DNA of 64,000 nt from Sipunculus nudus (lineage: Eukaryota > Annelida > Sipuncula > Golfingiida > Sipunculidae), in the NCBI GenBank assembly GCA_026874595.1, contig CM049318.1, positions 10,583,241-10,647,240 of the forward strand, written 5' to 3'. Position numbers and translations under genes: made by a program. Below the pieces are notes generated by a model, which saw nothing but the letters and a program-made list of their open reading frames with translations, searched no databases and had not been told where the DNA came from. Positions 1 to 11,553 of the stretch are shown piece by piece. Each line of letters begins with the position of its first letter. Positions within the stretch are counted from its first letter, which is position 1.

Positions 1-1854
1 CTCGTCGACTTTAGCCAACTTCAGCGTTTCTGTGATCACTTCACAGAGAAACTTTATCAGTTTTTCTGGTTTGATCACTAACGGAGCCTGGTTTTCCTCC
101 ACGGCTTGCTCCTCCGTCGGAGCTGCCCCCTTGTCCGTATCCTTGCGGTTTTTGGCCGCGGCCCGCCCTCCGGCCAGCCTGGTGGACGTGCTACCGCTAG
201 CCACGCCCTGCCCCCTTTCGGGAGCGGGAGCCTTCTGGGTCCTATCAGCCTCTGAGGCCGCGGGCCCCCGGGAGCCACCGGCGATCTTGGCATAGGTTAA
301 TCCCGTCTGTAGGGTATCACCACCATTTCCTTCTGCTTTTTTACTGTAGGGTTTTCCTACTTTGTCTTGTTTTGCCGATATCCGCCTCTGGCGGGCACCT
401 TTGAAGGCTGTACAACCCTTGTACATCGCCCTGTGGTCGCCCCCACAGTTTGCACATTTCGGCTTGCTCTTGTCGGCCGCCCTTCGACAATCTTTGGCAT
501 AGTGGCCTGCCTCGCCGCAATGCCTGCACCTGCCAGCCTCAGTGCATGTTTTGGCCGTGTGCCCGAACTGGTAGCAATTCAGGCACTGAATCGGCTCAAC
601 AGCCTTTCGGAAAGCCTCGCAGCGTATAAGCTCGCTCCCATAGCGGAACCCATGCTCGAGTGCCTTCTTGGCGCTCTCGCCCTGTTGGAAGTGCACTAGT
701 ACCTTCCATACCGGTTTCCTCCCGTGCCTGAGCCGCACGACCTCTTTGGCTTTTAGGCCCTGTTCTGTGAGCTCCGTCATTATCTCCTCCGTTGAGATAT
801 GCGGACTCACTCCCTTTGCCACCACCGATGTCAATCTTGTGCCCTTTGGTTTAGCTTGCTTGCTGCCCCGTGCAAGCTCTACTACTACCTTGGGCCCAGT
901 CTTGATCAGGGGGCGCCAGTCGGGCCTGGCCTCCCTAGCCGTTTCGGGGAGCGTGACTACCACTACTCCCTTATCTTTCTTGACCGTACAGGTGGAGGTG
1001 CCCGTGCACTCCGTCACCAGCCTGTTAAGCCTTCTGCTGTTCTGTCTGAGGTCTACTGGTAAGCCCCTTACCCAGTATTTCCTCAATTCCTGGCTCTGAA
1101 CCGGGCCCTCGACTTCTCGATCAGCCACCGTACCTCTCGGCTGGCTGTTCGCCGCGCTCCCTGACCGTACAGGCGAGCTCGGAGCCGTGGTGTCGACCGC
1201 CGTTTGATTATCCCGGGTCTCCAGTCTAGTGGGCGACCCGCTATCACCTGTGCGGTCGGCTTTTGAGGGCGTCAGTTCAGACCCCCTGGTTTGGGAATTC
1301 CCGCCAGTATGACCCGGGTTCGATCTCTCGGTCGGGCTCGGGGTCAGTGTCCTGAGTACCATCGGCCACTCAGGCGATCCCACATCGATAATTAGAGACC
1401 CCGACCGTTCGGGCGTCTCTACCTTGTCCGGCCCCGGGACCTCCGGGGTGACCACTTCCGGGGTATCCGGGGTTGCCACCACCCTGGATGACTCGTTGCT
1501 TTTCACCGGGGAGTCATCAAATAGTTCGAAGCTGGCGTCCCCGGTCGGGGTGGCCGGTGCCGAGCTCGGGGAACCCAGCGTAGAGCTCGGCGCGTTCGTT
1601 ACCTCGTGTAACGGACCAATGCCCGCTGGGTTCAGTGGGGCCGATCCCGTGATCGCGCCCCGGCCCTCCGTCTCGGTCAGCTCGGCCGCCGCCGCGCTAC
1701 CGATGCTCTCCGTGATTAGCCCCGCTATCATTCGTAGGGCGTGAGGCCCGTGCCTCGCTGCCTGTTGCAGCCCCCCTGTGATCTGGGTTAGACCCGGGAC
1801 CACTTCTCTTTCTCTTTGAGAAAGCACTAACAGCCTAGTTAGCGCTTCTGCCAT
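1..1854 (-). CDS. LINE-type retrotransposon ORF1 (gag-like, zinc-knuckle), C-terminus off window
   Basis: An open frame of 618 codons runs from the ATG at 1854-1852 to the left edge with no stop; the first upstream in-frame stop is near 1987. The N-terminal ~240 residues are low-complexity, rich in Ser, Pro, Thr and Gly. A folded region follows (about residues 250-410), then three zinc knuckles at about 345-550: CLNCYQFGHTAKTC and CRHCGEAGHYAKDC (both CX2CX4HX4C) and CANCGGDHRAMYKGC (CX2CX3HX6C). The C-terminal part is basic and Ala-rich. This order is typical of ORF1 of Jockey/I/CR1-type LINEs, whose ORF1 protein binds element RNA. The reverse transcriptase ORF would lie beyond position 1. 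The high GC content contrasts with the AT-rich surroundings and suggests a young insertion. It lies in the same orientation as the EXOG-like gene, in that gene's intron. The superfamily is inferred from the knuckles only. Confidence 0.8.
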   Translation of the reverse strand, partial: MAEALTRLLVLSQREREVVPGLTQITGGLQQAARHGPHALRMIAGLITESIGSAAAAELTETEGRGAITGSAPLNPAGIGPLHEVTNAPSSTLGSPSSAPATPTGDASFELFDDSPVKSNESSRVVATPDTPEVVTPEVPGPDKVETPERSGSLIIDVGSPEWPMVLRTLTPSPTERSNPGHTGGNSQTRGSELTPSKADRTGDSGSPTRLETRDNQTAVDTTAPSSPVRSGSAANSQPRGTVADREVEGPVQSQELRKYWVRGLPVDLRQNSRRLNRLVTECTGTSTCTVKKDKGVVVVTLPETAREARPDWRPLIKTGPKVVVELARGSKQAKPKGTRLTSVVAKGVSPHISTEEIMTELTEQGLKAKEVVRLRHGRKPVWKVLVHFQQGESAKKALEHGFRYGSELIRCEAFRKAVEPIQCLNCYQFGHTAKTCTEAGRCRHCGEAGHYAKDCRRAADKSKPKCANCGGDHRAMYKGCTAFKGARQRRISAKQDKVGKPYSKKAEGNGGDTLQTGLTYAKIAGGSRGPAASEADRTQKAPAPERGQGVASGSTSTRLAGGRAAAKNRKDTDKGAAPTEEQAVEENQAPLVIKPEKLIKFLCEVITETLKLAKVDE

Positions 1855-2945
1855 CCTTTTCAGTGCCCTCTCACTGAATTTCCCAGTTCTACTCCCTTTC
1901 GGGCAGTATGCTAGGTTTCTGATCCTTTCGCCCCTTTTAGGTATTCCCTTTTTTAGGGGTATCTCGGGCTTTTCCTCTCGCCCTTTTTAACCACGATCTT
2001 TTGTCGGGTCTTATTATTTTATTCCCGTTCGGGCAATAAAATAATGATGGTTTTCCTCACTTATAATTCCTATGCAGGCAATTATAATTTTCCGGCCCCT
2101 GATTTTCGCCCCGTTTATTCGTATCTATCCGTGAGCCAGCGAGCCGAGAGCGGGCTCTATTCAGCAGTTTTACCCAGAGCCGGGTTTCAAACTGTGAATT
2201 GAATTTTTGTGGTCGGTCGGGCCGAGAGCTAGCCTTGAGCCGAGAGCGGGCTCAGTGAATGAATTAATTAACTGTACCGAGAGCGGGTACCAGTTAATTA
2301 GATCGTTTGTAGGTTTCACCTACCCCAGAGAGCCAACAGAGAAAATTCGAAAATGATACTATACCTGATTCCCCTATGGTAAACCTTAACTATAAGTCTA
2401 AACCCTAGCTAAAATACACCTGTTGCAGGGATGATAGCACTGAAAGAGAAATAATAGTCCTAATGAGGACTGTTGTGTGTGGCTCCGGCCTCCAGACAAG
2501 CTAATCACTAGTGTGAATAACCTGACTGGAGAGCAAGGCGCCAGTTAGTCTGCCGAGTCTCAGCGTCTCTGGTTCCACTTGGCTAATTAGACGACGGTCT
2601 AATTAGAGCTGCTCCCAGGCACGTCCGTTCTCCACGGCTGCTGGGTGTGCGCAATGATTTTCCTCCGGTCAAGTGATGGTTTACGTTTTCTGTGAACATG
2701 GTGTGATCGGGTGTTATAACTGGTAGCCGATGTATCGGTTGTTACAAATAATAGCCGATGTATCGCCCGGCACTTTCGGTCACGGCTGATTAATTTTTCG
2801 TTAGGCTCGGGTCGGGCGGAGCATGTTTGTTCAACACTGACCCGATTGATCGCGGTACAGGCGCACCGTGTGATAAGCATCAAAGCCGAACCACCTGTGT
2901 ACATCGGGCTCGTCTTCCTTGCGCACATGGAGGTATAAATAAACA
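1855..2945 (-). mobile_element. Probable 5' untranslated region of the LINE and its flank
   Basis: This stretch precedes the ORF1 start on the minus strand. It is GC- and CpG-rich and contains short direct repeats built on 'ccgagagcgggctc' near 2139, 2240 and 2276, and a repeated 'tagccgatgtatcg' near 2726 and 2752. No long coding frame was recognised. The change to AT-rich tandem repeats near 2945 probably marks the element's 5' edge, but no target-site duplication was identified. Confidence 0.45.
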
Positions 2946-5900
2946 TAATTTCCTAAAGTTTTCTATGTCTTTCCACGAATTCAAATACCCCACGATATGC
3001 GTTTTGTACAAAAACCACGAAATTTTAAGCCCACAAAATTATCTGAATCCACAGTATTCAGATGATGGAGCTTTTGTTTGTATCAAATTTTTAATTATTC
3101 TTGGGGGTATTTATGAGCCCTATAGCTCGCAGAATATGGGTAACAGAAACCTAATTTCAGGTTTCCAAGGAGATTTTTCATTAGTCTCCCTGGATGTCAA
3201 GTAAGAAGATTCTAGGTACAGCAGTTACAGTTTGTGGCATGTTAACAGATGACCACTTCATTTGAAGGTCTCATAAATAGAGAAAAAATGCTTTAAAAAT
3301 TGAAAAAAATTCAGGTGGTGCCACCAGTTTGCAGGAACTGATGGAACACTCCATGATCAATATGCCTGAAAAGAATCATGGAGATCAATGCATTGGTTAT
3401 TCAGATACTAGCGTTTAAATTTGTATCAAATTTTTAATTATTCTGAGGGGTACTTACTACGAAGGATATGGGTAACAGAGACCTAATTTCATGTTTTCAC
3501 AGAGACTTTTCATGAACCTCCCTTGATGTCAAGTAAGAAGAATCTAGGTCCTGCGGTTACGATTTGTGCCCTGTTAACAAATGACAACTTCTTTGAAGGT
3601 CTCAAAAATAAAGAAAAAAATTCGTAAAAATTGAAAAAAAAATACATATGGCGCCACAAGTTTGCAGGAACAGATGGAACATCCTGTGATCAATATTCAT
3701 GCAAAGAATCATGGTGATCAATGCAGTAGTTATTCAGAGACTTGAGCTTTTGTATCAAATTTTTCATTATTCTGGGGGGGTACTTCGGAGCCCGATAGCT
3801 CCAAGGATATGGGTAACAGAGACCTAATTTCAGGTTTTCAAGGAGATTTTTCATGGACCTCCCTGGATATTAAGTTTGAAGATTCCAGGTCCAGTGGTTA
3901 CGATTTGTGCCCTGTTAACAGATGACAGTTTCATTGAGGTCTGAAAAAAAGAGAAAAAAATTTGTAAAAATTCGAAAAATACAGGTGGCACCACCAGTCT
4001 GCAGGAAATGATGGAACATCCCATGATCAATATTCATGCAAAGAATCAGGGTGATCAATGCAGTGGTTATTCAGATACTTGAGCTTTTGTATCAAATTTT
4101 GCATTATTCTGGGGGGTACTTCGGAGCCCCATAAATCCAAGGATATGGGTAACAGAGACCTAATTTCAGGTTTTCAAGGAGATTTTTCATGGACCTCCCT
4201 GGATATAAAGTTTGAAGATTCCAGGTCCAATGGTTATGATTTGTGCCATGTTAACAGATGACAGTTTCATTGAGGTTTGAAAAAAAAAGAGAAAAAAATT
4301 TGCAAAAAATTTGAAAAAAAATACAGGTGGCGCCACCAGTCTGCAGGAAGTGATGGAACATCCCATGATTAATATTCATGCAGAGAATCTTGGTGATCAA
4401 TGCAGTGGTTATTCAGATACTTGAGCTTTTGTATCAAATTTTGCATTATTCTGGGGGATACTTCAGAGCCCCATGGCTCTGAGGTTTTGGGTAACAGAGA
4501 CCTAATTTTCAGTTTCCAAGAAGACTTTTCATTGGCCTCTCTGCATGTCAAGAAAGAAGATTCTAGGTCCAGCCGTTATGATTTGTGCCCTGTTATCAGA
4601 TGACCGCATCTTTTAAGGTATCAAAAATAGAGAAAGAAAATTGTAAAAATACAGGTGGCGCCACCAGTCTGCAGAAACCGATGAAATACCCCATGATCAA
4701 TATCCATGCAAAGAATCATGGTGATCAATACATTAGTTGTTCAGATATTTGAGTATTTGTATCAAATTTTCATTATTCTGGGGGGTACTTCAGAGCCCCA
4801 TAGCTTGAAGAATCTGGGTAACAGAGACCTAATTCCCGGTTTCCAAGGAGACTTTTCATGGGCCTCCACGCATGTCAAGATAGAAGATTCTAGGTCTAGT
4901 TGTTACGATTTGTGCCCTGTTAACAGATGACTGCATCTTTTAAGGTCTCAAAAATAGAGAAAAAAAATTGTAAAAAATCGAAAAAATACAGGTGGCGCCA
5001 CCAGTCTGCAGAAACTGATGGAACATCTCATGATTATTATGTATGCCAAAAATCATGACCATCAGTGATGTAGTTAATGAGATATTGAAGTTTTTGTATG
5101 AAATTTTTCACTATTCTGGGGGGTACTTTTGGGCCCCATAGCTCAAAGGATATGGGTAACAGAGACCTAATTTCTGGTTTCCATTGAGACTTTTCATAGG
5201 TCTTTCAGAATTTCAAGAAAAAAGATTCCAGGTCCAGTGGTTAATATTTGTGCCCTGTTAACAGATGTCCACATTTTTAAAGGTCCAAAAAATAAGGAAA
5301 AAAATTCGTAAAAAATCGAAAAATACAGGTGGCGCCACCAGTCTGCAGAAACTGATATATCATCTCATGATTAATAAGTATGCCAAAAATCATGACCATC
5401 AGTGGTGTAGTTAATGAGATATTGAAGTTTTTGTATGAAATTTTTCACTATTCTTGGGGGTACTTTGGGGCCCCATAGCTCGAAGGATATGGGTAATAGA
5501 GACCTAATTTCATGTTTTCACAGAGACTTTTCATGAACCTCCCTTGATGTCAAGTAAGAAGAATCTAGGTCCTGCGGTTACGATTTGTGCCCTGTTAACA
5601 AATGACAACTTCTTTGAAGGTCTCAAAAATAAAGAAAAAAAATCGTAAAAATTGAAAAAAAATACATATGGCACCACAAGTTTGCAGGAACTGATGGAAC
5701 ATCCGTGATCAATATTCATGCAAAGAATCATGGTGATCAATGCAGTAGTTATTCAGAGACTTGAGCTTTTGTATCAAATTTTGCATTATTCTGGGGGGGT
5801 ACTTCGGAGCCCCATAGCTCCAAGGATATGGGTAACAGAGACCTAATTTCAGGTTTTCAAGGAGATTTTTCATGGACCTCCCTGGATATTAAGTTTGAAA

Positions 5901-7700
5901 ATTCCAGGTCCAGTGGTTACGATTTGTGCCCTGTTAACAGATGACAGTTTCATTGAGGTCTGAAAAAAAGAGAAAAAAATTTGTAAAAATTCGAAAAATA
6001 CAGGTGGCACCACCAGTCTGCAGGAAATGATGGAACATCCCATGATCAATATTCATGCAAAGAATCAGGGTGATCAATGCAGTGGTTATTCAGATACTTG
6101 AGCTTTTGTATCAAATTTTGCATTATTCTGGGGGGTACTTCGGAGCCCCATAAATCCAAGGATATGGGTAACAGAGACCTAATTTCAGGTTTTCAAGGAG
6201 ATTTTTCATGGACCTCCCTGGATATAAAGTTTGAAGATTCCAGGTCCAATGGTTATGATTTGTGCCATGTTAACAGATGACAGTTTCATTGAGGTTTGAA
6301 AAAAAAAAGAGAAAAAAATTTGCAAAAAATTTGAAAAAAAATACAGGTGGCGCCACCAGTCTGCAGGAAGTGATGGAACATCCCATGATTAATATTCATG
6401 CAGAGAATCTTGGTGATCAATGCAGTGGTTATTCAGATACTTGAGCTTTTGTATCAAATTTTGCATTATTCTGGGGGATACTTCAGAGCCCCATGGCTCT
6501 GAGGTTTTGGGTAACAGAGACCTAATTTTCAGTTTCCAAGAAGACTTTTCATTGGCCTCTCTGCATGTCAAGAAAGAAGATCCTAGGTCCAGCCGTTATG
6601 ATTTGTGCCCTGTTATCAGATGACCGCATCTTTTAAGGTATCAAAAATAGAGAAAGAAAATTGTAAAAATACAGGTGGCGCCACCAGTCTGCAGAAACCG
6701 ATGAAATACCCCATGATCAATATCCATGCAAAGAATCATGGTGATCAATACATTAGTTGTTCAGATATTTGAGTTTTTGTATCAAATTTTCATTATTCTG
6801 GGGGGTACTTCAGAGCCCCATAGCTTGAAGAATCTGGGTAACAGAGACCTAATTCCCGGTTTCCAAGGAGACTTTTCATGGGCCTCCACGCATGTCAAGA
6901 TAGAAGATTCTAGGTCTAGTTGTTACGATTTGTGCCCTGTTAACAGATGACTGCATCTTTTAAGGTCTCAAAAACAGAGAAAAAAAATTGTAAAAAATCG
7001 AAAAAATACAGGTGGCGCCACCAGTCTGCAGAAACTGATGGAACATCTCATGATTATTATGTATGCCAAAAATCATGACCATCAGTGATGTAGTTAATGA
7101 GATATTGAAGTTTTTGTATGAAATTTTTCACTATTCTGGGGGGTACTTTGGGGCCCCATAGCTCAAAGGATATGGGTAACAGAGACCTAATTTCTGCTTT
7201 CCATTGAGACTTTTCATAGGTCTTTCAGAATTTCAAGAATAAAGATTCCAGGTCCAGTGGTAAATATTTGTGTTCTGTTAACAGATGTCCACATTTTTAA
7301 AGGTCTCAAAATTAGAGAAAAAAATTCGTAAAAAATCGAAAAAAACAGGTGGCGCCAGCAGTCTGCAGGAACTGATTGAACATCTCATGATCAATAAGTA
7401 TGCCAAAAATCATGACCATCAGTAGTGTAGTTAATGAGATATTGAAGTTTTTGTATGAAATTTTTCACTATTCTGGGGGGTACTTTGGGGCCCCATAGCT
7501 CGAAGGATATGGGTAACAGAGACCTAATTCCAGGTTTCCAAGGAGATTTTTCATGGACCTCTCTGGATGTAAAGTTAGAAGATTCCAGGTCCAATGGTTA
7601 TGATTTGTGCCCTGTTAACGGACAGACGGCCGGACGGAGGACGGACAAAGGTGATCCCTATAACTCAGATGACTTACAGTCAGCTGAGCTAAAAACTAAT
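2945..7700. repeat. Tandem array of about 14 units of ~337 bp
   Basis: The landmark 'ggtaacagagacctaat' or a close variant recurs near 3141, 3469, 3810, 4147, 4489, 4816, 5154, 5490, 5830, 6167, 6509, 6837, 7175 and 7513, spaced 327-342 bp. Each unit also carries 'attctggggggtacttc', 'gatttgtgccctgttaac' and, in most units, the palindrome ggtggcgccacc followed by 'agtctgcag'. Short plus-strand open frames of 60-86 codons recur because units share sequence; stops and frame changes between units argue against coding. A single related unit lies inverted at about 29095-29225 inside a dispersed element, so the array appears to be an expansion of that element's core. It sits in an intron of the EXOG-like gene. 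Confidence 0.92.
3470..7500. repeat. Higher-order duplication, two ~2.02 kb copies of six units
   Basis: Sequence at about 3470-5490 is repeated at about 5490-7500 with an offset of 2019-2021 bp. For example, the segment starting at 4058 recurs at 6077, 4400 at 6420 and 4706 at 6726, almost unchanged, whereas neighbouring single units differ at many positions. This indicates a recent unequal-exchange or assembly-level duplication of a six-unit block. Confidence 0.85.
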
Positions 7701-7702
7701 AT
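7603..7702 (-). mobile_element. 5' terminus of dispersed HINE-like element bounding the array
   Basis: Read on the minus strand this is 'tttttagctcagctgac', a near-palindromic stretch, then a run of 'gtccgtcc'-type repeats and 'gttaacagggcac'. It matches the left ends of the elements starting at 29020, 33097, 36898 and 39775. It shows that the 337-bp array belongs to that family in minus orientation. Confidence 0.75.
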
Positions 7703-7835
7703 GCATTTTGTTTGACCTGAAAAATTCTGACCACATGAGGGGGTACTATGTGCTGATTTGGAGTGCACTTCAGTCAGCCTCTGAACAGTTAAGAGATTAA
7801 GGAATCTTCATCAGAATATGAAATATGAGTTTTAC

Positions 7836-9927
7836 CTTTAAGATTCTCCTTTGTCAAATATTCTGCCACCCAAAGTGGGATTTTCTTTGCTTGATCATAG
7901 AACAGGACATGGTTGCTATAGCAACTGGCATCCGGGAACTGCTGGGGAGCTCCATATTTCAGAATTTCCTGACATCTTTGTGCCTTTTCTGGAAGAGAGA
8001 GACTTTAAAATGTGAACTTAAGACTCAATGCTACCTCTCTCAACACTCTCACTTTAAGCATTAAAAATATGTGGAACAACATGTTTATTGACACTGATAC
8101 AGAAGTTGTGTAAAAAGGACCCTACTTAGCTTGAAACTGCTATAAAGTAAGGCATCCCCTGAAGGGATTCCCTTCACCTGGGAAAACTGCCTTTGTCTTA
8201 CTTAGCCTGTAAAACCTACACTTGAACATATGTAGTCACCAAAGAACCTTTCTTAGCCAACATAAGCTTTAGTAACAACCATACACAGGTTCTAAGTTAA
8301 CATAAGCTTTACTAACAACCATACACAGTAGAATAAACCCATGGTGGACCATGTGCCTGAGGTTTTGTTAACTGGACTTGTGCATACATTAAATATTTCA
8401 ACAATGAAAAAGTGAAGGTAACTTGTAGGCTAGTGATTAAGGCTGCTCATCTTCATACTTTCAAGTCTGTGCCACTCTGTGGCTACTCTTTCACAGACCT
8501 TGATTCATGTCTATTTTATGAATAATGAACATGGCTTCAAATTTTGGGCCAAAATTTTACTATTGCCAATCAAACAAGCAAAATGAAAACAAAACACTGG
8601 TCACACAATGTCTAAGCAAAAAAACTTAAAAAAAGGCCAGTTTGTATGGCTTTATTTGATTGGTTAGACTCTCAATGATTTCACAGCAATGCTAAACTTC
8701 TGATCACTAAATCTTGGTCTCTGAAGGCATAGCTACAGAACTGGTAGTATGAGGATGTAAGGCAGCTTTTTTTTAAATATTTTTTTGTGAAGGTAATCGC
8801 CTTTATTTTTTTTAATGCTAACTTAACAATGTATATGTACATCTGCAGATATCCATTCCAGTTTTGGACAATGTGACAGGGCAGTATCACCTGCTTCCTC
8901 TCATTTGATATTCTGGCGTCAGCCAGGTCCAGTGACTACTGCACCTGTGGGCCCTGGGTGCGTAATTGTCCCCATTGCTGGGTCATACCACTGAGGAACC
9001 CCCAAGAGGTGCACTCGTTTGTGAGTAAAACATGGCCATACAGCATGGCCTTCCCATTAAGCCTGCAGAGCACTCACCTTGGGTGGGATCTGACTGTGAA
9101 AATCTCTGCCTCAGCTGAGATTTTAACTCAAGAACTCCCAGGTTTGAGGCCTGTGCTCTACCCCTGAGCCACAGAAGCCAGTTAGGAAAAGGCAGCTAAA
9201 CATTCCTAGTTTCATACTTGTTGCTGTATTAAAAGGCAATGTGGTGACATTTTAACAGAAAATCAGATATTTACTCTGTCTTAAACTACACTTGTAGGAC
9301 TTCAGGATTATTCTTACCAGAAGCGGATCCAGAGGGGGGGTCCATGGGGTCCAGACCCCCCCTTTTTCATCAGAAGCAACTTTTTTTAAGGGCTTCAGGC
9401 AAAATTTTGAGGCCTGGACCCCCCCTTTTCCAGAACTGCGGACTTTTTTTAGGGTTGTCATTAGTCCTACTTGGTTGGATCCCCCCCTTTTCCTAAATCC
9501 TGGATCCGCCCCTGCTTACACCCTTGTGTATGGTCTGCTCTACAATCTTGTGCTCTGTAGGAATGTCCACTGACAAAGTTACTTCCCATGTGACCTATGT
9601 TATTAAGAAGTTCTGTGATTCTACTTTACAATAACCTAGATTTAAATTCTGCAGGACTTGAGCCCAGCTTAGAGAGGGAAAAACTGATCTATAAACGGAC
9701 ATCAGATGCATGACTATACACACAGTTCAAATGATTTTAGTCAGCAGAACTAAACTAAGATTAAACTTTAACCTTTTACAATTTTTGTAAGCACCTTTAT
9801 CTCCTGGTTCCTGTTCAATCTGTGACTGCCTAACAGACCTGCTGTTATATAATTTGTACCCATATGCTCCTGTGACTGTCCCAAGTATATAACCACCAAT
9901 GTTCACAAGGTACTGCTTTGTTTTCAT
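7836..9927 (-). CDS. EXOG: EXOG-like mitochondrial exo/endonuclease G, exons 1-2 (partial)
   Basis: Two coding exons are visible: 9927-9795 (ATG at 9927-9925; 44 codons plus 1 nt; donor gtgctt) and 7988-7836 (acceptor ttccag; donor gtaaaa), with matching phase 1. Exon 1 encodes a short basic start and a hydrophobic stretch (NIGGYILGTVTGAYGYKLY), as in the N-terminal membrane/mitochondrial anchor of EXOG. Exon 2 contains YSNHVLFYDQAKKIPLWV, matching the conserved start of the DNA/RNA non-specific endonuclease fold in EXOG. The family degrades DNA at the mitochondrial inner membrane. The catalytic exon with the RGH motif is not in the window and would lie left of position 1. The intron after exon 2 is therefore over 7.8 kb and holds the tandem array and the LINE. 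A strong acceptor-like tract just upstream of the ATG (about 9935-9950) suggests a spliced 5' leader. Confidence 0.85.
8905..9176 (-). repeat. tRNA-derived SINE in EXOG intron 1
   Basis: Read on the minus strand, the sequence begins with a tRNA-like head: a box A at 9171-9155 (tggctcaggggtagagc) and a box-B-like 'gagttaaaatc' at 9129-9119. Their spacing suits an internal RNA polymerase III promoter. A non-tRNA body follows to about 8905. No obvious target-site duplication was found. The tRNA part is too decayed to be a functional tRNA. Confidence 0.65.
9319..9515. mobile_element. Small MITE-like element with GCGGATCCAG ends and C/G tracts
   Basis: The left end reads 'agaagcggatccag' and the right end is its inverse, 'ctggatccgcccctgc', about 197 bp apart. 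Inside are several 'gaccccccctttt' blocks. Related copies or fragments occur near 12848, 26357, 46740 and 48749, so this is a dispersed inverted-repeat family. No coding sequence is present. Confidence 0.65.
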
Positions 9928-11542
9928 TATTTTCTGGAAAAAAATAAATTTGTTTGAATAAGGACACACTGCACAGAATCAGACTTACAAGAGTAGAACT
10001 CTGCTCATTAGGGTTTGTGGGCATCCAAATTTGACACCCCCAGCGCACCAGGCTTCTTAATACACCAGGTGCAGATTTAAATGTAGTGAAGAGGGTAATG
10101 AAGTCTGTTCAAATATAATGGAAAAGATTCTTTCAAGGTAAATTACATAAACATTTTGTTTTGGCAAGGACTTCATGGAATGAGTAATATTTGTAAGCAC
10201 ATACATGTGGAATGTAAACAGGTATTCTTTGAAATATAAAAAAAATTTGATTTAAAAGTCTGACAGTTGAGACTGGCTATTCCACTGTGGCCACCAGGTA
10301 GAGGTTTGTTTTTTAAGGAGAAATGACCTCTGGCAGGTGTGAATATGCAGTTAATATATGTCTTGACAGACAAATTTATGCAGTTTTAATAACTACCAAT
10401 ACCATTCAATTTTAATGATGAATGAAAGAGTAGCAGTAAAGAAGTAAATAATCAGTGATTGGATTTTCTTTTATCACTAAATGCTTCTACTCGTGCTCTT
10501 TATTTAGCTATAAGAACAAGAGTGGAATTGTGGCCATGTTACTAGGAGATGGAAAAGTTGATTCAAGCTTTATCTCGAAGTGCATGATTATAGCATAATT
10601 TAGGTGGACAGTATGCATTCAACAATAATATTATCTTAAATGCATTTTGGTACAATTATCTCTAGGTGTTTTTATTAAATTTGAATATATATCTTCTTTC
10701 CTTCACATATAATTACTCATTTAAAAAAAAATGACAAAATTGATACATTAAAAATACTTTAAATGTAGCCTTCTGCTTTAAAAACAAGATATATAAAAAA
10801 GGCATTGTTGATTACATGTTTCCAAACATATGTGTTAAACTGGAAGCTTTATACCTGATGGTTTGTGGGAAATATCTCTCTTAAGATTATGTTATTGAAT
10901 GAAATGCTGTTTTTATAAATGGCCAAAAACTGTTTAGGAAGTATTCTGTTTCGATCCCCTAGAACAGAATCTTTGGCTCACTGAAATGTGAATGAAAGTG
11001 AAAAATTTCATATATTGAATCCATATTATTATCTGACTTAGTTCCATAGCTTTCCAGGGTGCCTGCAGCTGACTGGCAAAACTAATTATTTAAATAATTA
11101 TAATTAGGGGAATAATAATAAGGGACACCACAACCAGCACTATTTCATTCAAAATCCATATATAAACAAAAGGGCAGAACTATAGAAACCGGGCTTCAGC
11201 CTACCGCCGGTACAACGGGTGTCGCATAATAAATTGTTTCCTGGAAAAGGCCGATACATATCATTTTCCTCAGAATTCCCGTATTTAATTTTGCTCATAG
11301 CTGGAGATTATTATATTAGAGGAGGAGGGGTCCGGGGAACCTGGGTTCCCCGTCTGAACGGGGGTGTGGGGGCAGATTCGATTCCCGGTTCAGGCGACTT
11401 CTGATGCTTAGTAGTTGTTTATGTTAGTATAGTAGTCTCTTACACAGACACACGGTGGCGCTCCGCAAGCCCCCAGTGGGTCTGTAAACGGAGGCCATTT
11501 TGGGCCTAGGTTCCGCCCGAATCTATTCAGATGAGTTCAAGC

Positions 11543-11553
11543 TGCGCATGCGT
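11543..11553. promoter_or_regulatory. Candidate NRF-1-type site (tgcgcatgcgt)
   Basis: The palindromic core gcgcatgcg matches the NRF-1 consensus, which is common in promoters of nuclear genes for mitochondrial proteins. It lies in the only CpG-bearing segment upstream of the EXOG-like gene, about 1.6 kb from the ATG. A YY1-like 'gccatttt' is at about 11494. The assignment is inference; no transcription start is visible. Confidence 0.3.

Noticed and set aside
3062-7715. Recurrent 60-86 codon open frames on both strands within the array
   Set aside because: They recur because the repeat units are similar; frames break between units and no start context or domain supports a gene.
11310-11400. 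Possible tRNA gene from the box-B-like 'gattcgattcccgg'
   Set aside because: No box A at the right spacing and no cloverleaf could be formed.
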